A stretch of 64,000 nt of DNA, taken from positions 62,001 through 126,000 of the forward strand of contig VXNX01000013.1 of the NCBI GenBank assembly GCA_009840385.1. Reading direction: 5' to 3'. Below, piece by piece: positions 8,909-16,723 of this stretch. How positions within the stretch are numbered: position 1 is the first letter of the stretch; each line of letters opens with the position of its first letter. Source of the stretch: Candidatus Dadabacteria bacterium (lineage in GTDB: Bacteria; Desulfobacterota_D; UBA1144; Nemesobacterales; Nemesobacteraceae). The notes below the pieces were generated by a model. That model saw only the letters and a program-made list of their open reading frames with translations. It had not been told where the DNA came from and ran no database searches. Position numbers and translations under genes: made by a program.

Positions 8909-11275
8909 TCACCTTGATAACCGCTTCCCAGAGAAGACGGGACGCCCATTCACGTCGAACTTCATGAGAAGCGGTGGCAGGAGAAGGAAATCGGCCACTA
9001 GGGCCAAAGCGATTACAAGCGCTGTGAGCTTGCCCATCGCTGAATTGAGTTCGAAATTGGAAAAACTCACCACGACAAAGCCTGCCACGAGCACAAGCGA
9101 GGTCGTAAGCAGTGCCTGACCCACGGTTCGGAAGGCAGCCAGTACCGCGTCAGCAGAGGTGGAACCGAGTTCGCGTCGGGTTCGTTGGTACCTGCTGAGA
9201 AAATGAACAGTGTCGTCGACCACGATACCCAACGTCATGGCTGTTACCATCGAAAGTGATACTCCCACTTGTCCGACTGTCAAACCCCATATGCCGAAAC
9301 CCAATGCCCCGGGAATCAGGTTTGGGACCATGCTCGTGATTCCGAGTCGCCATGATCGCAGCGCGAAGATGAGAATGAAGGAAATTCCAACGAGCGCGAG
9401 CGTGGTTCCAGCGAGCATGGAAATAATATTTCGGCGGCCGAGATTGGCGAACATCAACGTGGTGCCGGCACTCACCTGACCGGAGATATTCGGCGCGTGG
9501 CCTGCGAGCCATTGCCGCGCGCGCTGATCAAGCGCGATCACTTCGTTTGACGAGAGCGTCCGCGTTCTCACTACCATCCGGGTGGCTGACTTACTGACGT
9601 CGATCTGGTTGTTGAGATCAAGGCCATAGGGTAGAGAGATCTCGTAGAGAAGCAGGTACTGCGCAGCAAGCTCCCGGTCTGCGGGTAGCCGGTAATAGGC
9701 GGGATCGTCTCCGTTCATGCTCTTGTTTAGCCGTCGGAAGGTATCGGTGATGACGTTTACGTGTATCGTTTCAGGCTGCCCCCTGTACCACTCGGCAAAC
9801 CCTTCGACGTCGGAGAGATACGCCGGGTCGCTAACCCCACCCGGGGAGCGCGATGGGAGCGAGTACTCCATGGCATACAAACCGGTGAGGTTGTTAACGA
9901 TGAATTCAGAGTCTTTTCGGAATTCGACGCTCTCGTCAAAGTAGTGGAGGAAGACATCGTTTAGCTCGTTCTTGGAAATCGATGCCACAAGCACTACCAC
10001 GATCAGCACGGAACCCCAGAGCAACTGGCGGCTTCGGCGTATCACGAACTTGCCGAACATGATTATCAGGGAATTCTCTCGAGGCAGGGATGTGCGTACC
10101 CGAACCGGCAGCAGCGAGAGCAGCGCCGGCAGAAAAGTTACGGAGAGTACAAACGCTGCACCTACCCCAAATGCAACGAAGGTACCCAGATGGCGGAAGG
10201 GAGGCGAATCGGAGAAGTTCAAGCTCAAAAAACCGAGCGTGGTTGTCAGGCTCGACAGGAAGACCGGCTGAAAGTTCACCCGGACCGACTCGACAATTGC
10301 ATCCCGCCTAGTTCTGCTGCCGTGATTCTCAGACGTGCCGGACACCGCATCATGCATGTAGTTGACAACGGCGGAATAGATGTGGACGCAGTTGGCAATA
10401 GCCACCGTCAGCACGACGACCGGGGAAACCGCCGAAGGTGATGTCATTGGAAGTCCTACCCAGCCTCCGATGCCCACAGCGGTCATTACCGACATCGTCA
10501 CGACGAGCATTATTGCGAACGTTCCAGAAAATCCCCGCGTCAGCAGCAACAGCATGAACGCCATTGCCAAGAAACTCACCGGGATAAGCGTCCTAAGGTC
10601 GTCCAGCGACACATCCATAAAGGCCTGATTAAAAATCACCATTCCAGCCAATCGCACATCAATGCCGGGGAAACGCTCCCGAAACTCATTAGCAAGTTTC
10701 CGCGAGTGCTCAACAACCTCCGCGCCTTCGCGCATCTGGTCCTCGCCCGGCAACTGCAATGTGACGTTTACTCCCGAAACACCGCCGTCGCGTGCCAGCA
10801 GGCGCCCCGCGAGAGCCGGTTCCGCCAAGGCGATTTCGCGAATCCGTGACCGCTCTTCGGCATCGCTGAAAGCACTCTCGTCCACAAGTTCACGCACCAA
10901 TATCTCGTCGCCGTCGGCTTCGGTATGCTGAAAGTTGGTAATGGAATCGACACGGCTCGCGAATGGGGTCTGCCAAGCCCGTTCGGTGAGCCACTCCGTA
11001 GCTTTAAGTGCGAGAGCCGACGTGGCGTCCCGGTCCTCCGGCACGATGGCGAAAAAGACGTTGTCGCTCTTGCCGTACATGTCCTCCATCTCCTGGTACT
11101 CCAGAAGCTGAGGGTTATTTTTGGAAAAGTAGACGCGGTGGTCAGTCGAAAATTCAAGCAACAACGTGCCGCTTGTTGCAATCCCGGTCAAGACAATGGC
11201 GGCGACTATGATCGGCCACCGGTGCATGATGGCCCAGTTGCCCAGCCGCGACTCTATCTCTCTCAGCAATTTCAT
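8909..11275 (-). CDS. RND-superfamily (MMPL/COG1033) inner-membrane exporter 1
   Basis: A 788-residue RND transporter of the two-repeat COG1033 type. TM1 is near the N-terminus, followed by a periplasmic loop starting FSTDHRVYFSKNNPQLLEY, a five-helix sterol-sensing-like bundle, a second large loop, and a second bundle with GIVVDDTVHFLSRY, the Asp-rich TM segment expected for proton coupling. It is the last gene of a minus-strand set with a LolA-like protein and an outer-membrane barrel, a recurring arrangement for hydrophobe export. It is a clear paralogue of the RND protein at 27679-30009. Cargo is inferred to be lipid, possibly sterol, from context only. The start is the ATG three codons after a TTG. 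Confidence 0.88.
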   Translation of the reverse strand: MKLLREIESRLGNWAIMHRWPIIVAAIVLTGIATSGTLLLEFSTDHRVYFSKNNPQLLEYQEMEDMYGKSDNVFFAIVPEDRDATSALALKATEWLTERAWQTPFASRVDSITNFQHTEADGDEILVRELVDESAFSDAEERSRIREIALAEPALAGRLLARDGGVSGVNVTLQLPGEDQMREGAEVVEHSRKLANEFRERFPGIDVRLAGMVIFNQAFMDVSLDDLRTLIPVSFLAMAFMLLLLTRGFSGTFAIMLVVTMSVMTAVGIGGWVGLPMTSPSAVSPVVVLTVAIANCVHIYSAVVNYMHDAVSGTSENHGSRTRRDAIVESVRVNFQPVFLSSLTTTLGFLSLNFSDSPPFRHLGTFVAFGVGAAFVLSVTFLPALLSLLPVRVRTSLPRENSLIIMFGKFVIRRSRQLLWGSVLIVVVLVASISKNELNDVFLHYFDESVEFRKDSEFIVNNLTGLYAMEYSLPSRSPGGVSDPAYLSDVEGFAEWYRGQPETIHVNVITDTFRRLNKSMNGDDPAYYRLPADRELAAQYLLLYEISLPYGLDLNNQIDVSKSATRMVVRTRTLSSNEVIALDQRARQWLAGHAPNISGQVSAGTTLMFANLGRRNIISMLAGTTLALVGISFILIFALRSWRLGITSMVPNLIPGALGFGIWGLTVGQVGVSLSMVTAMTLGIVVDDTVHFLSRYQRTRRELGSTSADAVLAAFRTVGQALLTTSLVLVAGFVVVSFSNFELNSAMGKLTALVIALALVADFLLLPPLLMKFDVNGRPVFSGKRLSR

Positions 11276-11504
11276 TATTGCCAAAACAGGGGATTTGACT
11301 TGCGCCCGGAACTAAGGGTCACGTCCCCACTTTCTGGGTAATGGGTTGTAGGAATGGTTGAAGACATAGGTATTCCGCCGTTTTTCATGGGCCTGATGAA
11401 TCCACTTACGGAAGTTCTCCGTTCGTTGCGTAGTGTGCTCACCCAATTTCAGTTGCGGTCACTCCGGCGGGCGGCAAACCGGACTGGGCAGTCAAGAAAC
11501 CTTT

Positions 11505-12326
11505 CTACCGTATCCGCTTTAGGGCTGTTTTGGTAAAGTCCTTGGCGTCGAGATCGGTCCCGAACTTGTAGTCTGACCATAGCAGCACGGTACTCTTGCC
11601 CGTCAGCAGGTTTGTCATCGTTATAGTGCTGCTCCGCCAAAATCGATCAAGGTATTTTGCATAGCCCTCCACGACCATCGTCTTGAGGTGCTCATCCCTG
11701 CGATCGAAGTAGTGGACCTGAATTGTTCGAAGTTCCTCCCGGTCTAGCCAAACCACCTGGCGTGAGTACCCGGAATCCTGGCTTTTCGGGATACGCTCCA
11801 GAACGAGGCACTTGAGATCACCGCAAGGTTCTTCGCGGATGAACCGGTGAATGAATTTCCCGACCTCAACCGCTCCCATGTCCTCGTAGGAGAATTCGCT
11901 GCCCATGAAAGAACCTGATTGTTTTGAGGCGCTGATGCCTTTCACCCGCTTAAGGGCGGGAAGATAAAGCCACTGTTTGTCCGGGCCGGTCTTGTGGGCG
12001 TGGACGAGAAAAGCGGTTCCTTTGACGTCCCGTGGATGGTCAAACACAAACAGGGTTCGATCGCCGTCCTCCTGGACTTCAATGACCTTGAGGCGGAGTG
12101 AACGCTGGGTTTCTTGCCCTTGTTTGTTACGCAGCGTCATAGTCAGGCTTGCGGTAAAATTGCCGAAACCCTTCTGGCGCTCACGAGCTTCGGTCGCAAC
12201 CCTGAGACCCGCTTCCTCAGCGGTACCGCTCAGGAGATCGGAATACGACTCAGCCGGCCAGAAACAAATTGCAAGAAAGCTCCCAAGCACCGCAAGTACT
12301 ACGCGTGGAATTGAAAACCGAATCAT
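11505..12326 (-). CDS. LolA-like outer membrane lipoprotein-sorting protein
   Basis: A 273-residue periplasmic protein of the COG2834-related LolA_like family. It starts at the ATG at 12326, preceded by a strong AGGAGG, and begins with a signal peptide (MIRFSIPRVVLAVLGSFLA, cleavage near AES). The body has the family's FASLTM-type beta-sheet opening (FTASLTMTLRNKQGQ), DRTLFVFDHPRDVKGTAFLVH, and KQWLYLPALKRVKGISASKQSGSF. Such proteins adopt the half-barrel lipid-binding fold and commonly accompany COG1033 RND exporters, presumably ferrying hydrophobic cargo across the periplasm. It lies between the barrel gene upstream and the RND gene downstream. Confidence 0.88.
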   Translation of the reverse strand: MIRFSIPRVVLAVLGSFLAICFWPAESYSDLLSGTAEEAGLRVATEARERQKGFGNFTASLTMTLRNKQGQETQRSLRLKVIEVQEDGDRTLFVFDHPRDVKGTAFLVHAHKTGPDKQWLYLPALKRVKGISASKQSGSFMGSEFSYEDMGAVEVGKFIHRFIREEPCGDLKCLVLERIPKSQDSGYSRQVVWLDREELRTIQVHYFDRRDEHLKTMVVEGYAKYLDRFWRSSTITMTNLLTGKSTVLLWSDYKFGTDLDAKDFTKTALKRIR

Positions 12327-12542
12327 TGGTTCCTCCTGCCAATGGGTATAAACAAAACCGGAGATATAGTCAAGTCTGGCGTATGGATACATGACCAACC
12401 GGCGGCTTGGTTGTGTTATTTTAACTCGATTCCATCTTTGAATTTCACTTCGGTTATTACTTTTTCAGGAAAGTCACAGAATACCATCAGTTCATTACGG
12501 TCTTTCTCAAGACACCGCGCCACTTTCGGGTCCTAGTCCGAT

Positions 12543-13889
12543 TTAGAAACTGTAGGCCAAATTGACCTTTACGAAGCTGTCGCGCCGCACATAGTATATG
12601 AAGTCCTCCTCGTCGATATCCAGAAAAGCTGAGGCCTCAATATGCAGGAACCAGTTGTCCGAAGAAAGGCGACGCTTGAACTCGCCCGCGAGGACGCGAC
12701 TGCTCTTGTTGAGGGAGCCCAAAACGCTGACGACAAATTCGGTGCTCTGCGGATCGTTCAATCCGAGACGCGCGGCAATGAACAGGTCGTTCTCGAATGC
12801 ATTGGTTGCCCACCGTCCACGTCCGTCGTAAGCCCATTCGGCAAACAGGATCAGATCAGAGTTCGAACCCAATATGGAATAGAGTGTGTACTCGCTACCC
12901 AAGATAAAAGCCGTGTAGTCCTCTTCCTCTAAAGTATTGAGGTGCTGAATGAACCTGCTGTTCCTCGCGCCGGCACGGTAGATGGCTTCCAGCTTAAGCA
13001 GCAGGGAGCCCTTAGTAAGCTGGGCATCCACGCCGAATTGGCGAATTTTCTCGTAATGTGGAGCCAAGACCAATCCGGAGTCAAGAAATATCGGCAAAAG
13101 GGTGGGTTCTCGGTTTGTACCGTTGAACAGGCTGAGACCGATCTCGAGCGGTCCGAATAAGCCACTGTACCGGCTGGCAAGATCAATATGCCACTTTTTC
13201 GCGCCGGATTCGTATGAAATCATATCCTGGTCCACAATGAACTCATACCGCTGGCGACCACGCGGGCCCGGATAGGTGCGCGCACGGTGCCATGTCATTG
13301 CGAACAATTCCAGCGCTCCCCAGTCCCCCGACCAGGTGAAATGGGCCATTGGCTGACCCATCTTTATCTTTTCGTTCTGGTGTTCAATAACATCGGTCTG
13401 ATTGATGATGTCCACCAAAGAACGCAACTCCACGACGCCCCAAAATACCCGATCGATGCCCAGACGCAATTCCCATTCCCCGTTGCCAATATCGCCGTAC
13501 ATCAGCAGATAGGCCTCACGAAAATCACCGTATGTGCGGTCCGGGTCCCCGGCATCGTACCGCAAAAAGGGAGTCACCGTTATGCTTGTGCCTTCGTCGT
13601 TCTCAACATAGAACGTTGTCTCCAGAGCAAGCCCGCCAGCATACGAACGCTGGTCAGGATACGCGGCACTTTGGGGATACAGCCAAGCCTCAGTCGAGAG
13701 GCGCCCGGAGATATCAACCTCGTCGCCGAACCCGGCCGGGTACGCTACGGTCGGGAGCACCGAGACAAGCACCCCCAGCACCACCGCTAAAATCGCCGGG
13801 AAGATTGAAGCCGGAACGCTCCTGCCGCTCTCAGTGGGTAAGGTGAACGGATTTTGGATAATCCGGCGCTGGGTCTTTTCAAACAACAT
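12543..13889 (-). CDS. Outer-membrane beta-barrel protein partnered with RND/LolA-like genes
   Basis: A 448-residue protein with an N-terminal hydrophobic signal segment (about residues 28-50) and many alternating aromatic/polar strands. It ends in ...VKVNLAYSF, with the C-terminal Phe recognised by the BAM machinery. No plug or TonB box is visible. It resembles in character the DUF1302-type barrels found beside COG1033 exporters, though I do not recognise the family with certainty. It is the first gene of the barrel, LolA-like, RND order on the minus strand. Its upstream region carries a sequence element also found upstream of three other island genes. Confidence 0.72.
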   Translation of the reverse strand: MLFEKTQRRIIQNPFTLPTESGRSVPASIFPAILAVVLGVLVSVLPTVAYPAGFGDEVDISGRLSTEAWLYPQSAAYPDQRSYAGGLALETTFYVENDEGTSITVTPFLRYDAGDPDRTYGDFREAYLLMYGDIGNGEWELRLGIDRVFWGVVELRSLVDIINQTDVIEHQNEKIKMGQPMAHFTWSGDWGALELFAMTWHRARTYPGPRGRQRYEFIVDQDMISYESGAKKWHIDLASRYSGLFGPLEIGLSLFNGTNREPTLLPIFLDSGLVLAPHYEKIRQFGVDAQLTKGSLLLKLEAIYRAGARNSRFIQHLNTLEEEDYTAFILGSEYTLYSILGSNSDLILFAEWAYDGRGRWATNAFENDLFIAARLGLNDPQSTEFVVSVLGSLNKSSRVLAGEFKRRLSSDNWFLHIEASAFLDIDEEDFIYYVRRDSFVKVNLAYSF

Positions 13890-13965
13890 GATGGTAGTGC
13901 GTAAGCCTCATTTTATTCAGGAATATAGTAACCTAAATTTTCGCGTTCCAAGTCTCGAACCAGAA

Positions 13966-14006
13966 TTATATTCAAATCTGGTTTTATTGAGGTTCTGAAA
14001 AAAGCG
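13966..14006 (-). repeat. Island upstream element, copy 1
   Basis: On the minus strand this block reads, in order, a CGCTT-T-run, CAGAAC-TC, about ten bases, then CCAGATTTGAATATAA. It matches closely the block at 21200-21240. It sits 77 nt upstream of the barrel gene start and in the same orientation. It also overlaps a short open frame of 65 codons on the minus strand, which I do not consider a gene. Confidence 0.5.
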
Positions 14007-14030
14007 GGTTTGGCAATCCAAAGAATGTTT

Positions 14031-14059
14031 TTGACCCATTGACGGAGATTGGATAAGAT
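14031..14059 (+). promoter_or_regulatory. Sigma-70-like promoter for sterol methyltransferase 1
   Basis: TTGACC (-35) and TAAGAT (-10) are separated by exactly 17 bases and lie about 80 nt upstream of the methyltransferase start at 14139. It is in the divergent region opposite the barrel gene. Assigned on consensus only. Confidence 0.5.
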
Positions 14060-14138
14060 GGTTTCCCAAAATTCAGAAGAAAAGTCAGAAGGTGATAAGG
14101 AATCTTTCATATAGAAGATTCCTCAGAAGGAAACACAA

Positions 14139-15140
14139 ATGGCAGATGACTCCCATAACCCAGTTTCAAATGCAGTTCAGCCGGATGATATTTTGGAAAG
14201 GCTGTCGAAGTACCGCAGAAGCCAGGGGATGAGCAAGGAAGAGTACGCCAGCACGGTAACGGCGTTTTATAACCTCATTACCGACTTTTGCGAACGTGGA
14301 TGGGGACAGTCAATTCACTTCGCAGTGATGGAGCCGGGGGTGTCTTTCGAGGAATCCATTGCCAACCATGAGTATTTTCTGGGCGAAGCCATTGGGTTGA
14401 GACCGGGTATGAAGGTGCTGGATGTCGGGTGCGGAGTGGGCGGGCCCCAACGCTCCCTCGCAAGAAAGTTCGGCGCTTCGATCGTGGGCCTCAACATCAA
14501 CAGATATCAGCTCGGGAAGTGCTCCGTGTATAACAGCGAGGCTGGCCTGGACCATCTCTGCAGCGTCCTGCACGGCGATTTCCTGAATATACCGGCGGAA
14601 GACGGAAGCTTCGACGCGGCTTACCATATCGAGGCCTTGTGTCATGCGCCGGATAAAGCCGCGGCCTATGCCGAGATATTCCGTGTATTGCGGCCCGGCG
14701 CGGTCTTCGTCGGCTACGACGTGTGCACGACCCCGCTTTACGACGGCGGAAATCCTAAGCACCGGGAACTCAAAGAAATAAACGAATACGTCTCCGCTCT
14801 TCCGGAAATCGCTTCATTCACGGAGGTAGACGACAGCCTGCGGGCAGCCGGTTTCGAACTTGTCGAGGCGCGTGACCGCGCTCTTGACGCCGACTCCAAG
14901 ACGCCGTGGTATCAACCGCTGGAAGGGGGCAGCCTGAATCTGAGGAGTTTCTCGAGAACGGCCCTTGGCCGCAAAATCGCCTCGGCGGTTGTGCCCGTTC
15001 TGGAAGGCGTGCGCGCCGTACCCAAGGGGTCGTCCGAGGCACGGAGAATTATCAATGTCGTGGCCGACAGCCTCTTGGCCGCAGGACGTCTGGGAATTGT
15101 TACGCCCATGTACTACCACAAGGCGCGCAAACCGGGTTGA
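14139..15140 (+). CDS. Sterol C-24 methyltransferase homologue 1 (Erg6/SMT family)
   Basis: A 333-residue SAM-dependent methyltransferase with the full architecture of eukaryotic sterol C-24 methyltransferases, not just a generic fold. Sterol region I is present as ERGWGQSIHF (52-61) and the SAM motif as LDVGCGVGGP (94-103). YHIEALCHAP lies at about 162-171, and the Sterol_MT_C domain has TPWYQPLEGG (255-264). SMTs transfer a methyl group from SAM to the delta-24 double bond of the sterol side chain. The start has AGGAAA in front. It ends convergently with the sterol reductase. Substrate (sterol versus another isoprenoid alkene) is inferred from family; uncultured bacterial SMTs active on sterols have been reported. 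Confidence 0.85.
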   Translation: MADDSHNPVSNAVQPDDILERLSKYRRSQGMSKEEYASTVTAFYNLITDFCERGWGQSIHFAVMEPGVSFEESIANHEYFLGEAIGLRPGMKVLDVGCGVGGPQRSLARKFGASIVGLNINRYQLGKCSVYNSEAGLDHLCSVLHGDFLNIPAEDGSFDAAYHIEALCHAPDKAAAYAEIFRVLRPGAVFVGYDVCTTPLYDGGNPKHRELKEINEYVSALPEIASFTEVDDSLRAAGFELVEARDRALDADSKTPWYQPLEGGSLNLRSFSRTALGRKIASAVVPVLEGVRAVPKGSSEARRIINVVADSLLAAGRLGIVTPMYYHKARKPG

Positions 15141-15227
15141 TCCGTAAAGTAATCGGTACAACTCGAGCACGATACGGACAGGCGGCGACCGCAATCACCC
15201 CCCGAATAAACTCCGAAGAGAACTCTA

Positions 15228-16367
15228 TCAATAAATGCCGGGAAGAATCCGGTATTTGACCCGTGCCTGATATTCCGCCCACTTTTCGGCACCGTATTTC
15301 TCGGCACAGTACGCATCGTCAAAACGTTGACGAAAGGTAAAAAACGTTACGACGAAGACAAAGTAGGTCCACGCCCAGGGATTAGTAAAGTAGCCGAATG
15401 CCAGGGCAATTGAAAGACCAAGGAAACCTTCGCCCAGGTAGTTGAAGTGGCGAGCGGCACCCCAGAAACCACTGCACAGGATCTTGCGGTCTCCGGCCTG
15501 GATGTACTCAGGCTCGAAGATCCCGAGAAATTTGCGGTCGGGCCATCGCTTGAATGTATATTTCTGCATGTTGGCGCCGCGAGAGATGCCCCACCCGAAC
15601 AGGAACAGCGCAGTCGTTCCGATTAGCCAGAAATATGTCCACGCCGACGAAAATCCGGGAGACGGATAAGCGGCCATGCCCCACAACGGGAGGATGAACA
15701 GCCACCCGTAGATCACGAGGCCTCCCCAGAACATTTTGAAGCCGATGCCCTCATGGATCAGATCGTAGGTATATAGCTGGACGCGCTCAAAGATAAAGTA
15801 ATCCAGTATGTAGTATGTGTAGAATGCCGCATACAGGAAAACGCCCGGATTATAGTTCTCGCCAAAGATTTCGTAGTTGTACGCAGCCCCGGACAAGGCG
15901 TTGAGCGCCAGCATCGTCCCACCGACGACATAGAAATACATCTTTATATCGAAGCGCTCGTTAAAGAACGATATCTCCTGCGCCCGCCCGTCCCAAAGCG
16001 CCAGAAGCGGGTTCTTTATCTTGCCTTGCGGCTGGCTGAAAACCGCTATGATCGCAAAGATTGTGGTGAAGACTGTTCCGCCCACCACGGCATAGATCGA
16101 GGACCGGTAGAACCACTCACGCGGCATCCCGGTGAGCTCGAAAGCCCACACGATCAGCGCAACTGCAAACACCACGATACCGTTTAGCCGATAATTACGG
16201 GGTTTACCGGTCTGCGGATTAATAACGTAGCCGGGAACCCGCTTTCCGGGCAGGATAAGCTGCGCCAGAAAAAACACGGCGAAAATCACCAGCGGGGTGA
16301 AAAAACCCGCAATCGCTTCCGTACGGGAAAGCTCGAAAAGGTGGGTAATACCAAGCCATTCAATCAT
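15228..16367 (-). CDS. ERG24/ERG4/DHCR7-family sterol reductase
   Basis: A 379-residue polytopic membrane protein with about nine hydrophobic segments. The C-terminal half carries the sterol-reductase signature: D-x4-E-x3-LYTYDLIHEGIGFKMFWG, then CSGFWGAARHFNYLGEG, and the terminal VKYRILPGIY. This is the family of delta-14, delta-7 and delta-24(28) sterol reductases, which use NADPH to reduce sterol double bonds; regiochemistry cannot be told here. Start chosen at ATG 16367 behind an AGGAGG at eight bases spacing. It is divergent from the P450 fusion across a 356-nt region and convergent with SMT 1. Confidence 0.88.
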   Translation of the reverse strand: MIEWLGITHLFELSRTEAIAGFFTPLVIFAVFFLAQLILPGKRVPGYVINPQTGKPRNYRLNGIVVFAVALIVWAFELTGMPREWFYRSSIYAVVGGTVFTTIFAIIAVFSQPQGKIKNPLLALWDGRAQEISFFNERFDIKMYFYVVGGTMLALNALSGAAYNYEIFGENYNPGVFLYAAFYTYYILDYFIFERVQLYTYDLIHEGIGFKMFWGGLVIYGWLFILPLWGMAAYPSPGFSSAWTYFWLIGTTALFLFGWGISRGANMQKYTFKRWPDRKFLGIFEPEYIQAGDRKILCSGFWGAARHFNYLGEGFLGLSIALAFGYFTNPWAWTYFVFVVTFFTFRQRFDDAYCAEKYGAEKWAEYQARVKYRILPGIY

Positions 16368-16600
16368 AACCAAATCCTCCTTCCTTCAATAACGTGGTCA
16401 CTTATGGATATGGACACAGAGAAGATCAATAACGCACAACACTGGAATTAAATAATATTCGTAGTATATAGATTATATATCATGTTATGTAGAAGGGTAG
16501 TGCTTGGAATTTTTCGCAAATTCAAGTCTTCGGCATTTCTTCAGTCTAGATTCAAAAACCCGTGAGTCTTTGAATCTAACTCTGATCTTGTTCAATATAC

Positions 16601-16617
16601 GCCAGATTTGACTATAT
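16601..16617 (+). repeat. Island upstream element, copy 2
   Basis: GCCAGATTTGACTATAT resembles the CCAGATTTGAATATAA core of the copies at 13966 and 21200. It is oriented with the P450 gene, and its TTGACT doubles as the -35 hexamer. Confidence 0.45.
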
Positions 16618-16636
16618 ACCGGTTGGTATATACAAT
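16608..16636 (+). promoter_or_regulatory. Sigma-70-like promoter for GPP34-P450
   Basis: TTGACT (-35), a 17-base spacer and TACAAT (-10). Transcription would start near 16643, giving an 80-nt leader before the ATG at 16724, which has GGAGG upstream. Confidence 0.62.
16613..16632. promoter_or_regulatory. Operator-like palindrome in the P450 promoter spacer
   Basis: Perfect 8-bp inverted repeat TATATACC / GGTATATA around a GGTT centre. It fills the spacer between -35 and -10. Geometry and sequence are like TetR-family operators; binding there would block RNA polymerase. No TetR gene is in the window. Confidence 0.55.
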
Positions 16637-16723
16637 TTTTATGTTGAGAACCATGGTTGTCGGCCTTACAATTCCTGCAATCATTACCGCGCTACAGATT
16701 CAAATTGAAGGAGGCGCCGGCTG

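Larger units (their letters stand above)
16368..16723. other. Divergent regulatory region between sterol reductase and GPP34-P450
   Basis: AT-rich, no open frame of note. It holds a strong promoter and palindrome for the P450 gene (16608-16636) and the third copy of the island element (16601-16617). I find no equally clear promoter for the leftward sterol reductase gene. Confidence 0.6.

Noticed and set aside
11285-11504. Mobile-element remnant between RND 1 and the LolA-like gene
   Set aside because: A GGGTCACGTCCCC-like sequence recalls repeat-element ends, but no transposase frame or inverted repeat pair is visible.
13913-14110. 65-codon minus-strand ORF upstream of the barrel gene
   Set aside because: It spans the recurring island element and a promoter for the opposite gene, has no ribosome-binding site and no recognisable product. 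The PDLNI text it shares with the extended TPR frame is explained by the DNA repeat.
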